From: Platerodrilus igneus | Lineage: Eukaryota; Arthropoda; Insecta; Coleoptera; Lycidae | Assembly: GCA_036346225.1 (NCBI GenBank) | Contig: JARFIW010001257.1 | Span: 216,001-280,000, forward strand | Reading direction: 5' to 3' | DNA: 64,000 nucleotides | Shown here: positions 25,901 through 36,439 of the stretch, piece after piece | Layout of the letters: every line of letters begins with the position of its first letter | Numbering within the stretch: the first letter of the stretch is position 1 | Translations under genes and position numbers: made by a program | Notes under the pieces: generated by a model | The model's database searches: none | What the model was told of the DNA's origin: nothing | The model's input: the letters and a program-made list of their open reading frames with translations, nothing else

Positions 25901-28476
25901 TCACTAACATAATAATTAGAAGTAAACGTGTTTTAATATATTGGCACGAAAATTAATAAAATTTGACATGCGTGTCTATACAGATGCTTTTTATAACATT
26001 GATGGTTAATGCTATTTTGGTGCTTTCCGTTTCAAGGTAAGCATATTTGAATGTAATTTGTCATGGTCCATAAAAAGGTTTTAATTTCTTAGTTAATGCA
26101 CTGATGTTACCTCTGGAGGTTAGTCCAACGTTCTTGTGTGAGAATGGATCGAAGGTCGATTTTGTTGTGGTATAGCAAAATACAAAATTTGAAGGCGCCA
26201 TAAATTATATACTACTAAAACTAAAAGTCCCAGGAAAACACAGAAACCTGTATGTTTCATTAGCCTTAACCCCAAAGAAAAGGAACAGGCCCAATGGTCC
26301 GTTTTTAGTTCAAAGCGGTATAGAACAATAATTTATTAATAAAAAATAAGGTCACAATTTGTGGTCTCCACCTAAATATAAAAATGACCCAAGTAATTCT
26401 TATGGATTACCAACAGTTTTCCTTTTATTTGAGTTCCACTTTTTCAATTTATCTTTATATTTATTTTAAAAATTCAGTATTTAACCAAAATTAAAGGCAA
26501 TTTGATCACATTAAACTTCAAAACAGATAATGTGTGATCATTTACTACACTTACATATTTATAAGATTTCTCAAAATTTTCCTTATAACAATAAACCTTA
26601 AAAGAATAACTTTGACTGTAACCTAAATTTCATGTATTGTCAAAAAAGTTTAGTTTAAGGTATTTACAATAATATACAAGACTTTACGTTGAGCAATATA
26701 AGTTTTCTTACAAACATTTGTTATTTAAAACTCATTTCAGCAATACTGATTAGTACTATATATCATACAAAAACAAAATTTAGAACTTTTTCTTATTTAT
26801 GTTCTCTTACAGATCTGTTGAAGATGACATGTGTTTTATAAAATATGTATGTTTGTATATAATTTATTAACTACAATTGTTCAGCACATTTAATTTATTT
26901 TTGAAGCTCAAACAAACACATCATATCGGGACCAATAAAAAAAATTTTAAAGCATTATCCAAACAGATGTGTCAAGGTGATAACAGCTGATTCAAGAATA
27001 AAAACTATACAAGTGTTAGAAATTCTCAATTGTATTAATTTTAGTAACAAAAATTTCATGTTCCATAATTACACTAACATGTAGTCTGTATTAAAGTTCA
27101 ATAATTTGTGAATTAACAAATGTTGCAAATAATTCCAACACAGGAGTCGAAGACAAATATTGGGGCCTATCTCAATCACAGCAACATGTGAAAAAATTTC
27201 CTTTTAAGAAATATATGCTAGATCATGAACCAGTTCTTTTCATCTTTGTAATGACAGCATGCATATCTTGTCCTTCAAATAACAGCCAAAACATGTTTTG
27301 TAAATCCAAGAACAAAGATAAGGTTCATTATAGATACTGTAACATTTAGCTTGTACATAAAACTTAGGTTTCAATGAGAATCAGGTCACTGCCATAGTTA
27401 AACTAACGCGAGTGCATTTTTTTTTCACGTATCATATCAATTATTATCAATCAACATCTTGTTCTTACATATCGTGGCGTTAAAGTGAAGCAAACCACTA
27501 AAATCATCAAATGAAAACTACAATCGCATGTGCACAACTTAAATGACCACCGCAAATGCTCAACAGGTAATGGAAATAATACAATAACTACAAGTGATTT
27601 TAATGAGCACTAACACAAATATCAACCAAGGACAAAGCGTTAAATTATTAATACCAAAAGAAATAACCTTGTGTATGATTATTCAGGAATTTAATATACA
27701 TCAAGTGAACAAAATTAAAGCAAATGAATGTGTTACATGTTTGAATATAACCATTACTTTCATATAAGTAATACACAAAATTTCCACTACAGAACTAGAC
27801 AAACTTAGAACGAGTAAGCATGGGCAGAATTTTATTTCTGTTACAGTGGTATTTTATTATAGAAAATTTGTAAACTTTGTTTTTGACAACCTTATTTTGC
27901 ATTTGAATTTTGTATTGGTACTACTTGTTTTTTGTTTTTACTAGTTTTTGTAGTCTACAGCATTTATTAAAAGTTTTGCGTAACAACTTCATGTTTATTA
28001 TTTTTAAAATGCATATATTTACAAACTTTATATGTAGTTGTAACTTATTTATATAATTTATTGAATTAGAACCAATACTTGTGGAAACAAAATTGGCTAC
28101 TACTTATTGCTGTTGGAATCACAATGGTTCATTGATAGCTGTTACTGGTAAACAATATAGTGAAGGAAAAAGCAATAATGTAATACAGTTCTACAGTGCT
28201 TTTGGCGAAGTAAGCATTTCATTGCATATGCACAATAATTTACAAGTTTGTTATTAGCATCTACGCACTCTTAAACTGCCAGGACAAGGTGTATCAAGTT
28301 GCTCTTGGGAAGAAGGTTCACTTCGTATTGCTATAGGAATTGAATCCTCTGTATATTTTGCTAACATTAGACCAGATTATAAATGGTGCTATTTTAAGAA
28401 CACAGTTGTATTTACTTCATGCAGATTACAGAAAGGTGGTGTTTGCATTTCATTTTGGGACATAGCAACTCATCAG
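13648..28476 (+). CDS. WDR35: WDR35 / IFT121 (partial; four exons of the WD40 region)
   Basis: WDR35 (IFT121; Oseg4 in flies) is a core subunit of the IFT-A complex, which drives retrograde transport and membrane-protein entry in cilia. Exons 13648-13911, 13956-14127, 28070-28209 and 28258-28476 join in compatible phases (0, 1, 0) into 265 codons without a stop. They match roughly residues 115-390 of the ~1,170-residue family. Strong matches include EEMINNR, the stretch [15 protein letters not shown], a WGKELK core, the [12 protein letters not shown] strand, [10 protein letters not shown] and NTVV. All donors are GT and all acceptors AG. Two introns are tiny (44 and 48 bp) and one is 13,942 bp, swollen by mobile elements. 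The 5' exons and the exons for the rest of the WD40/TPR solenoid are not visible. Intact frames argue for a real gene, but a partial duplicate cannot be excluded. Confidence 0.88.
13956..14127 (+). CDS. WDR35: WDR35 exon b (57 codons + 1 base)
   Basis: The acceptor TATTTTTTAG ends at 13955, only 44 bp after the previous donor. The donor is CCA|GTAAGT at 14128. It encodes the CMDWYNG blade and [15 protein letters not shown], similar to the family. One base is left over and is completed by the exon at 28070. Confidence 0.87.
14128..16158. other. Start of the giant WDR35 intron, no other gene
   Basis: AT-rich intron sequence apart from the dispersed repeat copy at 14240-14410. Bases 15300-15980 are less AT-rich and have open frames on both strands (15352-15663 plus, 15678-15914 minus), neither of which I recognise. 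Confidence 0.5.
14240..14410 (+). repeat. Dispersed repeat copy B (SINE-like size)
   Basis: Diverged plus-strand counterpart of 2990-3200, sharing the GGGG-CTAT-CC-GTAG block, ATGAGAG, a run of eight G residues and a GGGCGCCACTACGTC end. It begins only about 110 bp after the WDR35 exon b donor. Confidence 0.45.
16159..16576. repeat. TG-rich minisatellite with TGCATGCA blocks
   Basis: About 415 bases of almost pure alternating purine-pyrimidine sequence made of TG runs and GCATGCATG blocks. It gives long spurious Cys/Val/Met or His/Thr open frames in several frames, none of them genes. It ends exactly where the 5' LTR of Gypsy-1 begins. Confidence 0.95.
16577..18008 (+). repeat. Gypsy-1 5' LTR (about 1.43 kb)
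   Basis: Begins TGAAACGGTTGG and is repeated at 22582. The shared sequence ends at TTGGGACTTGGGGTTT. Compared with the 3' LTR it lacks about 20 bases at about 16818 and has about 40 more at about 17600-17640. The exact 3' boundary and primer-binding site are uncertain. Confidence 0.88.
18395..19290 (+). pseudogene. gag: Gypsy-1 gag (broken)
   Basis: The likely start is the ATG at 18395, which opens [20 protein letters not shown], like the gag start of Gypsy A (LHKEELNYELRIRG). An upstream in-frame Met at 18326 only adds hydrophobic leader-like residues. A TAG stops the frame at 18902-18904, and the capsid-like part resumes in another frame at 18994-19290 ([17 protein letters not shown], matching LVWYCSIRNSLTNWNSL in Gypsy A). 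No CCHC zinc knuckle is seen between the capsid part and the protease, although the related element has one, so that segment seems to be deleted. Confidence 0.8.
19330..19953 (+). pseudogene. pol: Gypsy-1 aspartic protease and start of pol
   Basis: An open stretch of 208 codons containing the retropepsin active-site motif [11 protein letters not shown] about 55 residues in. It is followed by the region linking protease to reverse transcriptase. The frame closes with a TAA at 19951 just where the reverse transcriptase should begin (20010), so the polyprotein is interrupted. Confidence 0.82.
20010..21140 (+). pseudogene. pol: Gypsy-1 reverse transcriptase and RNase H (broken)
   Basis: Reverse transcriptase motifs are visible in order: [46 protein letters not shown], and the catalytic LDD region at about 20403-20415. 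In-frame TAG stops fall at about 20241, 20296 and 20402, the last at the first position of the YxDD box. A connection domain ([13 protein letters not shown]) and RNase H ([14 protein letters not shown], then [10 protein letters not shown] and VVTDHNSL) follow, with a TAA at about 20716 and a TGA at about 21098. Confidence 0.85.
21188..22474 (+). pseudogene. pol: Gypsy-1 integrase (broken)
   Basis: Contains the N-terminal HHCC zinc-binding domain ([12 protein letters not shown] ... CIVCQQQ), then a catalytic core with [21 protein letters not shown] and CDNGTQ. A TGA at about 21860 interrupts the core; the region that should carry the final Glu is visible as [11 protein letters not shown] at about 21915-21947. 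A separate frame at 22085-22474 gives the C-terminal domain ([17 protein letters not shown] ... WHIQDLKP). Confidence 0.85.
22567..22581 (+). promoter_or_regulatory. Gypsy-1 polypurine tract
   Basis: GGAGGAGAGGGGGAG lies directly 5' of the TG that opens the 3' LTR, the expected site of plus-strand DNA priming. Confidence 0.85.
22582..24007 (+). repeat. Gypsy-1 3' LTR
   Basis: Direct repeat of 16577-18008. After 24007 the sequence diverges from the 5' leader. The flanking bases do not repeat those before the 5' LTR. Confidence 0.88.
25009..25226 (+). pseudogene. Non-LTR retrotransposon ORF2 C-terminal scrap
   Basis: Translates to [13 protein letters not shown], a stop, then [12 protein letters not shown] and a Trp-containing tail ending shortly after. 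This is the usual C-terminal end of insect endonuclease-reverse transcriptase ORFs, with an ILRHE block, a basic GRGRPR block and a closing Arg/Trp region. At least one in-frame stop. Confidence 0.6.
25463..25680 (+). pseudogene. Non-LTR reverse transcriptase scrap
   Basis: Translates to [19 protein letters not shown], then EAFEM, a stop, [14 protein letters not shown]. This is the typical block just upstream of the C-terminus in insect non-LTR reverse transcriptases. It lies after the fragment at 25009-25226 although it should come before it, so the two are separate insertions or a rearranged one. Confidence 0.65.
28070..28209 (+). CDS. WDR35: WDR35 exon c
   Basis: The acceptor is TTGAATTAG, ending at 28069, and the donor GAA|GTAAGC at 28210. 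The first two bases complete the codon started at 14127. It encodes a blade ending [12 protein letters not shown], closely like the NIVQFYTPFGE of the family. Confidence 0.88.
28258..28476 (+). CDS. WDR35: WDR35 exon d (73 codons)
   Basis: The acceptor TTATTAG ends at 28257 after a 48-bp intron. The donor CAG|GTAATA is at 28477. It encodes [40 protein letters not shown] and FWDIATHQ, all recognisable WDR35 positions. No further WDR35 exon is evident downstream; a possible acceptor at 28567 is discussed among the findings. Confidence 0.88.
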
Positions 28477-28913
28477 GTAATAAAATTAATTATACTAAAA
28501 ATTATTGTAATTAAAATTTTCTCTTTTTGCAATTTGATAATGTTAACGATACTGATCTTTCTTACAGTATCTCAAAAGGTTGTTTAAACTTTGTTTAAAC
28601 GTTGTAAAAAGAATTTGTTGTGCTGCAAAGGGAAAAAGGTTTAATGTATTTAAATTAAATTGAAATTACCAACCATTTTTAATTAAAATTCCAACTCACC
28701 ATGGAGACAACAAAATATAATACAGGGCATGTCGCATATAAACTTACAAACTTTTACGCATATGGGAAAATAAAAATGTTACAAAATAACATTTATTTTT
28801 GATGTGTGTGTGTGTGTTGTGTGTGTGTGTGTGTATACATGTGCATGCATGCATATGTGTGGGTGAGTGTGTGCATGCATGGATGCATGCATGCATATGT
28901 GTATGTATGTGTG

Positions 28914-28948
<35 letters not shown>

Positions 28949-29749
28949 TGTGGAAACAATGGAATGCAATGAACACGATTTATCTTAATATTTCTGTTGC
29001 TTTATAAGGGATTGGTCAATAATTGAATCGTAGTATGTATGTATATAGTATCAAAACACATGAAAACCAATATTTACTTATTAAAATAGCAATATGTAGT
29101 AAATTTTTTATTTAATTCTCTAATATTTAATTACATGGCGAATACAACCTTTAATTTATGTAGGATTGTACTTGTAATATAATCCTTTTTATACGGTTAT
29201 ATTTTTCAAACTGCCAGGCCACTATTTGATCAGAAATTTGTTTTAAACTCTATGGTTTTAATTGTTATAAAAATTACTAGTTTTAACTTACATAAAATAC
29301 CTTTGCTTTACGAAAGTGGGCAATGCATATCACTGTATATCTATAGCATAATGAAGTTTATTAAAGTAAATATTATCAAAGCTTATATAAATGAATTGTT
29401 AAAATACAGTTAGTGCTGTAGTGATAAATTTTTTTTTGAATAATTTATACATATATTAACACAAATATTGGGATATGGTTTGTTCTTACAATAGCCACCC
29501 ACTTTGACTAAATTACAATTACTTTTAATACACAGTTGTTGGTGAATGGACACAGTTTTTAGAAACTTGAATTGCATCAGTTCAGTCAAAACAAAATAAA
29601 CGTCAATTTATCTTGGCATGTAGTTGAAATTTAAACAAGAGGTTGGAATATGGCTATATTCTTCCATTCCTTTTGTTATTAAAAGTTTGTGTTGTTTTTG
29701 TGATACTTCGTTTTTAGGGTGCATTTTTTAAATTCTTCATATATTTTGG
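28477..29749. other. Sequence after WDR35 exon d
   Basis: AT-rich, holding the TG-rich tract at 28803-28953. No gene recognised. The last part (from about 29560) may be the 3' untranslated tail of the R1-like element. Confidence 0.45.
28803..28953. repeat. TG-rich minisatellite with TGCATGCA blocks
   Basis: About 150 bases of TG runs and GCATGCATG blocks, the same composition as 16159-16576. It lies about 330 bp after WDR35 exon d. Confidence 0.95.
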
Positions 29750-29829
29750 CTTTTTCTCAATTTTTATTTATATTGAGTCATTCCGGTTAAGAAGCCTCAT
29801 AGGAAATTGTTGCAAATGCTTGTAAGACA

Positions 29830-31020
29830 TATATTTATTTTAACCTAGTTAGATTCTTTGTTCACAGCTGAAGGAAGCTGTATAAGTCATAATTTGTAAG
29901 ATATCTTCCTTGTAGATTGTTAACAAAGAATCTTGTCTTAACATATTCTGGTAGATCTGGCTAATATATTTACTACTTTGTATCACTCATCTGTTGTTTG
30001 TTCTATTTGGTTGTCAAATTCGAATTTATGATCTAACCATACTCCCAAATATTTCATACTTGCTTTAATTCTTTATAATTTAAGTAAATACTTAGTTTTT
30101 CATTTTTTAAAGATCTTTTTTACAATGAGCACTGCTTGTGATTTTTTGTTGTGAAATTGAATTTTATTATGTTGTGACTAAGAATATCTTCTGTATTTCT
30201 ATATTTGCTGTACTTTGCGCTGCTAGTACAGTTGTTCCTTTGATTAAAATTAAAACATCGTCTGCAAAGGCTTTTGAGTGCCTTGTGTAGTTCAGATTAA
30301 ATAGTGAGTTGTGCAGTATATTCCAATATCTTGATCCACAACAGGACCATTGGATACCTGCTCTATTAATTGATTTTGTCAACATTATGCCATTCACTAT
30401 CAAAATTGCCTTTCTGTCCTTAAAATAATCTACAATTATATTGTATAGATTTTTTGGACATTGGAATTTTTTAATGAATTTATAATAGCAGTCCACCATG
30501 TTGCGTTAAATGCTTTTTTAACGTCCAAACTGATGACCATAGGGACCTTTTTCTTTGAAGCTTTCTTCAACAAATCTTTTCATTTCCATCAGTGCGTCTG
30601 TTGTGTTTTTTTAAGCAATGAAGCCATACTGATTTTTGTTTAATAAATTGTTCAAGCGAATGAACTTTATTATACTATTATAAGTTTTTCTAAGATTTTG
30701 CCATTAACACTAATTAAACTTATAGTATGGAATTTTGTAGCTTTATGAATTTGAATTTGAAGTTATGTATCTTCTGTTCTATATTTCATTATAGGTACTA
30801 TAATTGACTATTACCATTCTCTTGGAAAATGTTCCCTTCGTAGACATTGATTATAAATTTCAACAATAAATTCATGAAGCATTTTATATATTTGTAACAC
30901 AGTTCATTTGTTATTCCATCCTGTCCTGGTGCTTTTTTTAGAATTTGTCTTTGTTATTACTCTTTTTATTTCTTGTTATATATATATTATTCACCATACC
31001 CAGTGTTGACTGGTATTATT
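29830..31020 (-). pseudogene. R1-like reverse transcriptase
   Basis: On the minus strand KKAPGQDGITNE (about 30965-30930) is the usual opening motif. It is followed by a CLRREHFPREW block, then a frame (30499-30167) holding KKFQCPKNLYNIIVDYF and the catalytic AFADDVLIL. Further on come KSQAVLI and, near 30050, a degraded YLGV-type block. Frameshifts separate these blocks. Family placement rests on FADD plus the R1/Jockey-type APGxDGI motif. Confidence 0.78.
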
Positions 31021-31180
31021 ATTGAGTTTTTTATTCTTTTATGCTTCACACTGTAATTTTTTGAATTGTTTTTTAGTATAAATTCTTTCATCATATGTTC
31101 TAAATTGCTTTTTATATCATCGGTCAATCGTCTTGTTTGTATAAAAATCGTGGTAGATTTTTATAGAGTTTTACTTAACC

Positions 31181-32299
31181 TATTGAGAATTCTTATATAA
31201 CAGTAACAAGTCCATGGTAAGGTTAGAATGGAAAATGGCTTTTAGAAAAAGAAAACTCTTAAGACTTTTTAGCTAACTGAGTTTTGATCCATGGTTGCAT
31301 GAGATTGGGTCAATGGGTTTATTAAAGTTGGAAAATAAAATAATGGACGCCACCTAATTTTTTTTAATGCAACTGACTGAATCAAATTGCGAGAAAAAAA
31401 AAAATTTGGAAACCTAAATTATCACTAACCACTTTAAATACAAATACAAATATGTTACGTACATCTGGTCGTTTTCTTCACTGAACTAACGAAGTTCTAG
31501 GGCGGTTCTGAAACATAAATACTACCAACATAGATACCCTTTATATCTTATGATCCTGTATAAGCACGAAATCTTTATTTTAGTTTCAATTAGTTTTCAT
31601 TGTATCATTATACGCATTCATTATAAGTTAAACCTTTCAATTACGTAAGAAACTTTGGAGAAGTTTAATAATTATAGAATAATGAACTAAAGTCAAAAAT
31701 AATTCTATATTCTCATTTAAGATAAGTTATGAACATTATAAGTGTAACTTAATAAAAAATAAAATTCTTATAAATGAAGTTTCTGTTTTACTCAGAGGGT
31801 GCAAAACAAATCTTAAAGTTTAATTACTACTAATTCTTGATTTGGATACTTAACTTTTGGTGACAATATTTATTTTTATAATTATTAGTCTGGGGTAGCG
31901 CTACGAAAGACTTTACAGTTCTTTAAAAATTTACTCAACATGTGGCAAAATTATTAATTAGTTAATCTCAGTGTAAACTTCACTTTTCTGGAATTAGGCC
32001 CTGTTAAATGAACATCTTGACATTTTAAATTGTAGTAAACAAGATAAAATATTGAACTTTGTAACAAACAAGTGACGATTATTTATCTGCACATTTTACC
32101 CTTGTTTTATATACAACCGTTAAAGTATAATTTCTAAATTTGAGCACATTATTAATTACAAAATATTGTTCTATGAATTATAACATTACATTTTAAAAAG
32201 ATAAGCTTTTAGCAAATTACACGACAAAATTATTCGTGAACGACCCATTAGTAAATTGCATACAACAGCATGAGGTAGTTACAATCTTTCAAAAAAATT

Positions 32300-32342
<43 letters not shown>

Positions 32343-33079
32343 GGAATGAAACTTTGTAAGCACAGCATAATGTTAGAAAATTAAACAGTCTTACCAAATG
32401 GCGGCAATGACCTGTAACCTTCAAATCACATGTTGTTCAACCAACTATTCACAGCATGTGTAGTTGTATAACGGAAATCCAATCTTTGTTCTTACGCATT
32501 TATATTTTAAACGAATTCCATGAAAATAAAATTTGCTTGAACACAAACCCAATTGAACGTGATCAAGTTAACATCAACCAAGTTGTAATCGGAGTTGCAC
32601 GTTGCCAAGATGAGTTTATACACTACCTATATAAGTTGTCCTAGACAACTTTTAACCAACTGTGCCTTCTATTCCGGCATTTCTGCCAGGAAAGCTTAAT
32701 TTCCCGCACCATCTTGAGTGTCTGATAACACACCAAGTGACCTTTCTCTTCAACAAGGAAACGAAAAGTGACTATCTGTCACGAGTGGACGAACTAACTT
32801 GAAAATCTTAGATATTACAAAGGGGTAGGAGCACGCGAATTGGTTTGTAAATATGTTATCAGTTGGGACGGCGTGATACGTTGTAGATTGTAATTCCAAC
32901 TGAAATTGTAGTGTGCCTTGAAGTTTGTTGGGTTATTAAATATGCAAGATCAATAAAATCAATAATAGAATAAACGTTGTTGAGTAAATACTAAAATGAT
33001 AGATTTATAGCGGTAATGTCGACAAATAATTTTGCAGGAAATTTTAAATGTTACAGTCTTTTACCATAGTTGAGAGAGT
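31181..33079. other. Unassigned 1.9 kb inside the R1-like element
   Basis: Separates the linker region from the reverse transcriptase of the R1-like element. It contains a (TA)n tract at 32305-32341 and a 62-codon frame at 32456-32644 that I do not recognise. No LTRs, clear terminal inverted repeats or target duplication were found, so its origin is open. Confidence 0.4.
32305..32341. repeat. (TA)n microsatellite
   Basis: Uninterrupted TA dinucleotides, about 18 units. Confidence 0.95.
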
Positions 33080-33597
33080 ACAATTTTGTTACTCTTTTCT
33101 TGCCACTAATTTGTATGCCATATTCCAGGGATTTAGCCCTTCAACTATTTGGCAGTAGTGTTTCCATGAATTTAATGTTTCAATTTTTATTTTTATGGTA
33201 TATTTAGCTCTTTTGGTAGTATTTAATTTTTTAATCTTCTTTAAATTTTCATCATAGCGAGATCTCTGCAAGCATTTTTTTCAATATTTCTAACTCTTTG
33301 GACCAACAATGTATGCTTTTATGCTTTGGATTTAGTTTCACTGTTGCTACCTTGAAGAATCGCAAGCAGGTTTGATCTACAGTATTTCTGTATCTCTGAA
33401 TAAATGCATCAAATTCTTGTTCCTTTTTTAATTTTTCAGCAAGTGAGTTATCTAAGTTTATACAGTTTTTCAGTGTCCTCGTTTAAGTTAAAAAGAAGAA
33501 TTGGTCTTTTATATTTTTGCTAAAGTCTTTCTGGTCTCTTTATAAATCTTTTGCAGTTGTATTTTATTTTGCTTGGTTGTGACCTTGCTGCAGTAAT
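33080..33597 (-). pseudogene. R1-like ORF2 linker (endonuclease to reverse transcriptase)
   Basis: The minus strand gives CWSKELEILKKML, typical of the WW.KEL block after the endonuclease in R1/I-type elements. It then gives SWKHYCQIVEGLNPWNMAYKL, matching the conserved SW-x-n-PW-x-xYK block that precedes the reverse transcriptase. Frameshifts are present between the blocks. Confidence 0.75.
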
Positions 33598-33732
33598 TGT
33601 TTGCTTCTGATAAAGTAGTTTTAAATCAAAGATGATTACGTTAAATACTTTATTAAACATGATGCTTTAAATACCAAAAATCTTAACATCAAGCTCCGCA
33701 TTCACATTTATTTATTGGCGCACCTAACCGCA
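33598..33732 (-). repeat. Gypsy C 3' LTR, truncated
   Basis: Matches 36440-36588 with a few substitutions and a ~14-base loss, probably between two GCGG copies. It lacks the outer ~62 bases (36589-36650) of the 5' LTR because the internal deletion ends inside it. The intact terminus TGTTTG lies next to the GTAAT duplication. Confidence 0.87.
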
Positions 33733-34783
33733 CTGTGCATCGGAAAGTATTCTTTTGTCACTAAAAATCGAACCTAAATATTTAACTTCTGTTTTACAAT
33801 ATTGCAACTTGTGAGGATTAAATTTAATATTATTTGTTCTTGCAACATTTACAACATTTTGTATTATATTTTTTAATTTTTTTTCTGGTGCCTGCAGCAC
33901 ATAATAAATCATCAAAATAAGGTACTACACCCTCGATGTGACCAAATATTTATTAACTAACTTGCTAAAAATCTCGGATATTACTGACAACCCAAAAGGA
34001 GCCCTTAAATATTGATAATTACCAAAAGGAGTGCTAAAAGTGCACAATTTACTTGACTTCTTGTACAAAACCAATTGGTGAAATCCATCTTTGAGGTCAA
34101 ACATACAAAAGTATTTCTTATTAGCTAATTTAGAACTAATTTCGTCAAATGTTGGGATTCCATAAAAGTCCCTAACTAAATTATTTATTAAGATATGTAG
34201 GATCTATACATAACCTGAGTTGATTGTTAACCTTTTCTACACAAACTAAATTGCTAACCCACTCACATGGTTCTGTGGAAGTTATGATAACTTCCTTCTC
34301 CTCATATTCATTTAAAGTCAATTTTAATTTTTTCTTTATTTTAAGCGGTACATGCCTATTTGCACTTGCTTTCTGTATAGCATTGCTTGCTAATTTAAGT
34401 GACACTACTTCAGGATATGAGCCTAAACCTGTAAATATATCCTCATTTGCATTTGTAAATGCTACCTTTCCTGTATTATCATTTTCGTGTACATCATTAA
34501 CTCTATTTATTAAGCCTAGCGTTAAACAATAATCTAATTCTAAAATCGGAATACATTTATTGTTATCTACAACAATGAACTTAGTAATAACGGATTTGTC
34601 CTTATATTTGATCAACGCTTTGAATTCACCACATGGGATGATTTTAAATCCACCAAAAGCTTCAACTTTAGTATTTGATTTTTCTAATTTCTGATTAGAT
34701 AATTTATTAAAAATTTCAATTGGTATTACATTAGTGGCTGCCCCACTATCTAATTTAAAATTAATACTAACGTTATCTAGCAA
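33733..34783 (-). pseudogene. pol: Gypsy C protease and truncated reverse transcriptase
   Basis: The frame at 34783-34181 starts with KLDSGAATNVIP, the protease active site, and reaches ECEWVSN-type reverse transcriptase entry (CEWVSNLVCVEK). Further on the minus strand come a FDLKDGFHQ block and a VVPYFDDLL catalytic box (about 33938-33900) with frameshifts around it. The last block is VKYLGSIFSDK (to about 33745), after which the sequence enters the 3' LTR. Only about two thirds of a reverse transcriptase is left. Confidence 0.83.
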
Positions 34784-34879
34784 CAGCTTTGCACGCCACT
34801 CCCTATCTGTATAATAAATTGTTTTAATATTAATTTGAAATGTATCGCTGGGTTTACTTTAATTCAAATGTACTGCGAC

Positions 34880-35632
34880 TATTATTATTTACTTGCGATT
34901 TGCAACAAATTTTGAAATGATTATATTTCAGACATTTAATACATCGCTATCCCATTGCAGGACATTTGCTTTAAAGTGATTACGATTACAACTTTTACAA
35001 ATAAAAGATTTACCTTTACCATTATTAAACGCTACTTTCTGAACACTGTTATCTTGACTTTTGCCAACGCGTTTTGTATCAGGTATTTTCCCAGACTTAA
35101 TATCATTAACTGAGATTTTCTTACAATCATTTTCTAAAGTTTTTCGATTGACTTCTGCAACTTCTGCTGCTCGGCAGTATTTAATTACCATTTCCAAAGT
35201 TGAGTCTTCCTGTAGTAATCTTGCTTGTATTTCGCTGTTATTAATACCTAAAACAATTTGAGTACGAAGGATTTTCTCCTCAATTTGACCAAAGTCACAA
35301 AATTTTACTAAATTTTTCAAATCTGTTAAAAATACATCAAATGGCTCACTGGGTTGCTGCTTTCTTGAGAAAAATTTATAGTGTTCCATTACTTCATTTT
35401 TCTTGGGCATGCAATAAGACTCGAATTCTTTTAAAATTAAATCAACAGTTGTCAAAGAAACAATATCAAGTGTATTGTATACTTTTAAAGCATCGCTACC
35501 CATTACATTTAACAATCTTGCAATCTGAACACCCGGCCCTTTTTTGTCGGTTTCTGTTGCTGTAAAATAAATGGATACCTGCTGCTTAAAGGATTTAAAA
35601 TTTTCTGCGAGGTTGTTATACTCCCGGCGCAA
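34880..35632 (-). pseudogene. gag: Gypsy C gag with zinc knuckles
   Basis: A 234-codon frame (35632-34928) has the capsid pattern FKQQVSIYFTAT, LLNVMGSDALKVYN, FESYCMPKKN, FDVFLTDLKNLVKFC and KYCRAAEVAEVNRK, as in K02A2.6-like Gypsy gags. The first knuckle CKSCNRNHFKAN lies at the C-terminal end. A stop interrupts the frame beside a second knuckle CIKCLKYNHFKICC (to about 34890). Apart from this end it is nearly intact. Confidence 0.83.
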
Positions 35633-36421
35633 CTGTTATAACCCCGCGCGCGCGTGTTCAGAGCCACTTCTGCAGTTGGCAACACTAGTACGATCCACGT
35701 TCACATTATTGCACAACAAGATATTATGACATAATTACGTCTCAAATTGTATCACGTACCAAATATGTTTACAGTGATACAAGATGCACCTTAAAAAGAT
35801 AATAAAAATGTGGAATTCTTCACGATTTTGCTGTCATCCTTGCGCAGGGTCCATGTTGATTTCCATGGATCTCGTTGGGCGTTACTTGGGGTTTTTTGGG
35901 GTGGGTCACGTCATGCCATCGTTGAATCCAGATTTATCGTCTTCCCTCTTCTGTCTGTAGCGGTACAGTAGGATACAGGTAGAGGTACGATAGGGCAAGA
36001 GATAAAGGGAAACCTACATCCTAAAAGAGAAAAAACAAGAAAAAACACAACACAGGCAAACGTCACTGTTTGACGTCTCGTTGGCTAATCCTGTCGTGTC
36101 ACACACCGCGCTTTGCGTTATCACTCCGCGTCTGCGCATTCCTTTTGCGCAAACGCAACTGTCCGAAATGACGGAAATGCACAAGTCTATTTTTTAAAAA
36201 TAATGGCGGGAATTCACTCACAAATTTAAAAGTGTACATATCCAAATTTGGAATGTAACAGGTTGCCTTCCAGTATCAATTCGCTTGGGTTATTATTTTC
36301 AGACATTCTCCTACACGAAACTGCTCTAATTTTAATACTTGACGAAAACGTGCTTCTAACCTCACTTTCAGTTATCAACGAAATTAACTTCCCAGATTAT
36401 TTCAACAATAAATATTTCCAT

Positions 36422-36439
36422 TTTATACTGATTGCGCCA
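36422..36439 (-). promoter_or_regulatory. Gypsy C primer-binding site
   Basis: The minus strand reads TGGCGCAATCAGTATAAA directly after the CA end of the 5' LTR. It starts with TGG as expected for the complement of a tRNA CCA end and resembles the TGGCGCAGTCGGTA site used by several insect Gypsy elements with tRNA-Ser. The tRNA assignment is from memory. Confidence 0.75.

Larger units (their letters stand above)
24008..28069. other. WDR35 intron sequence after Gypsy-1
   Basis: AT-rich, with two short non-LTR reverse transcriptase remnants at 25009-25226 and 25463-25680 listed separately. A 66-codon frame at 24807-25007 is not recognised. From 25,700 to 28,069 I see no gene, long repeat or clear element. 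Confidence 0.5.
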
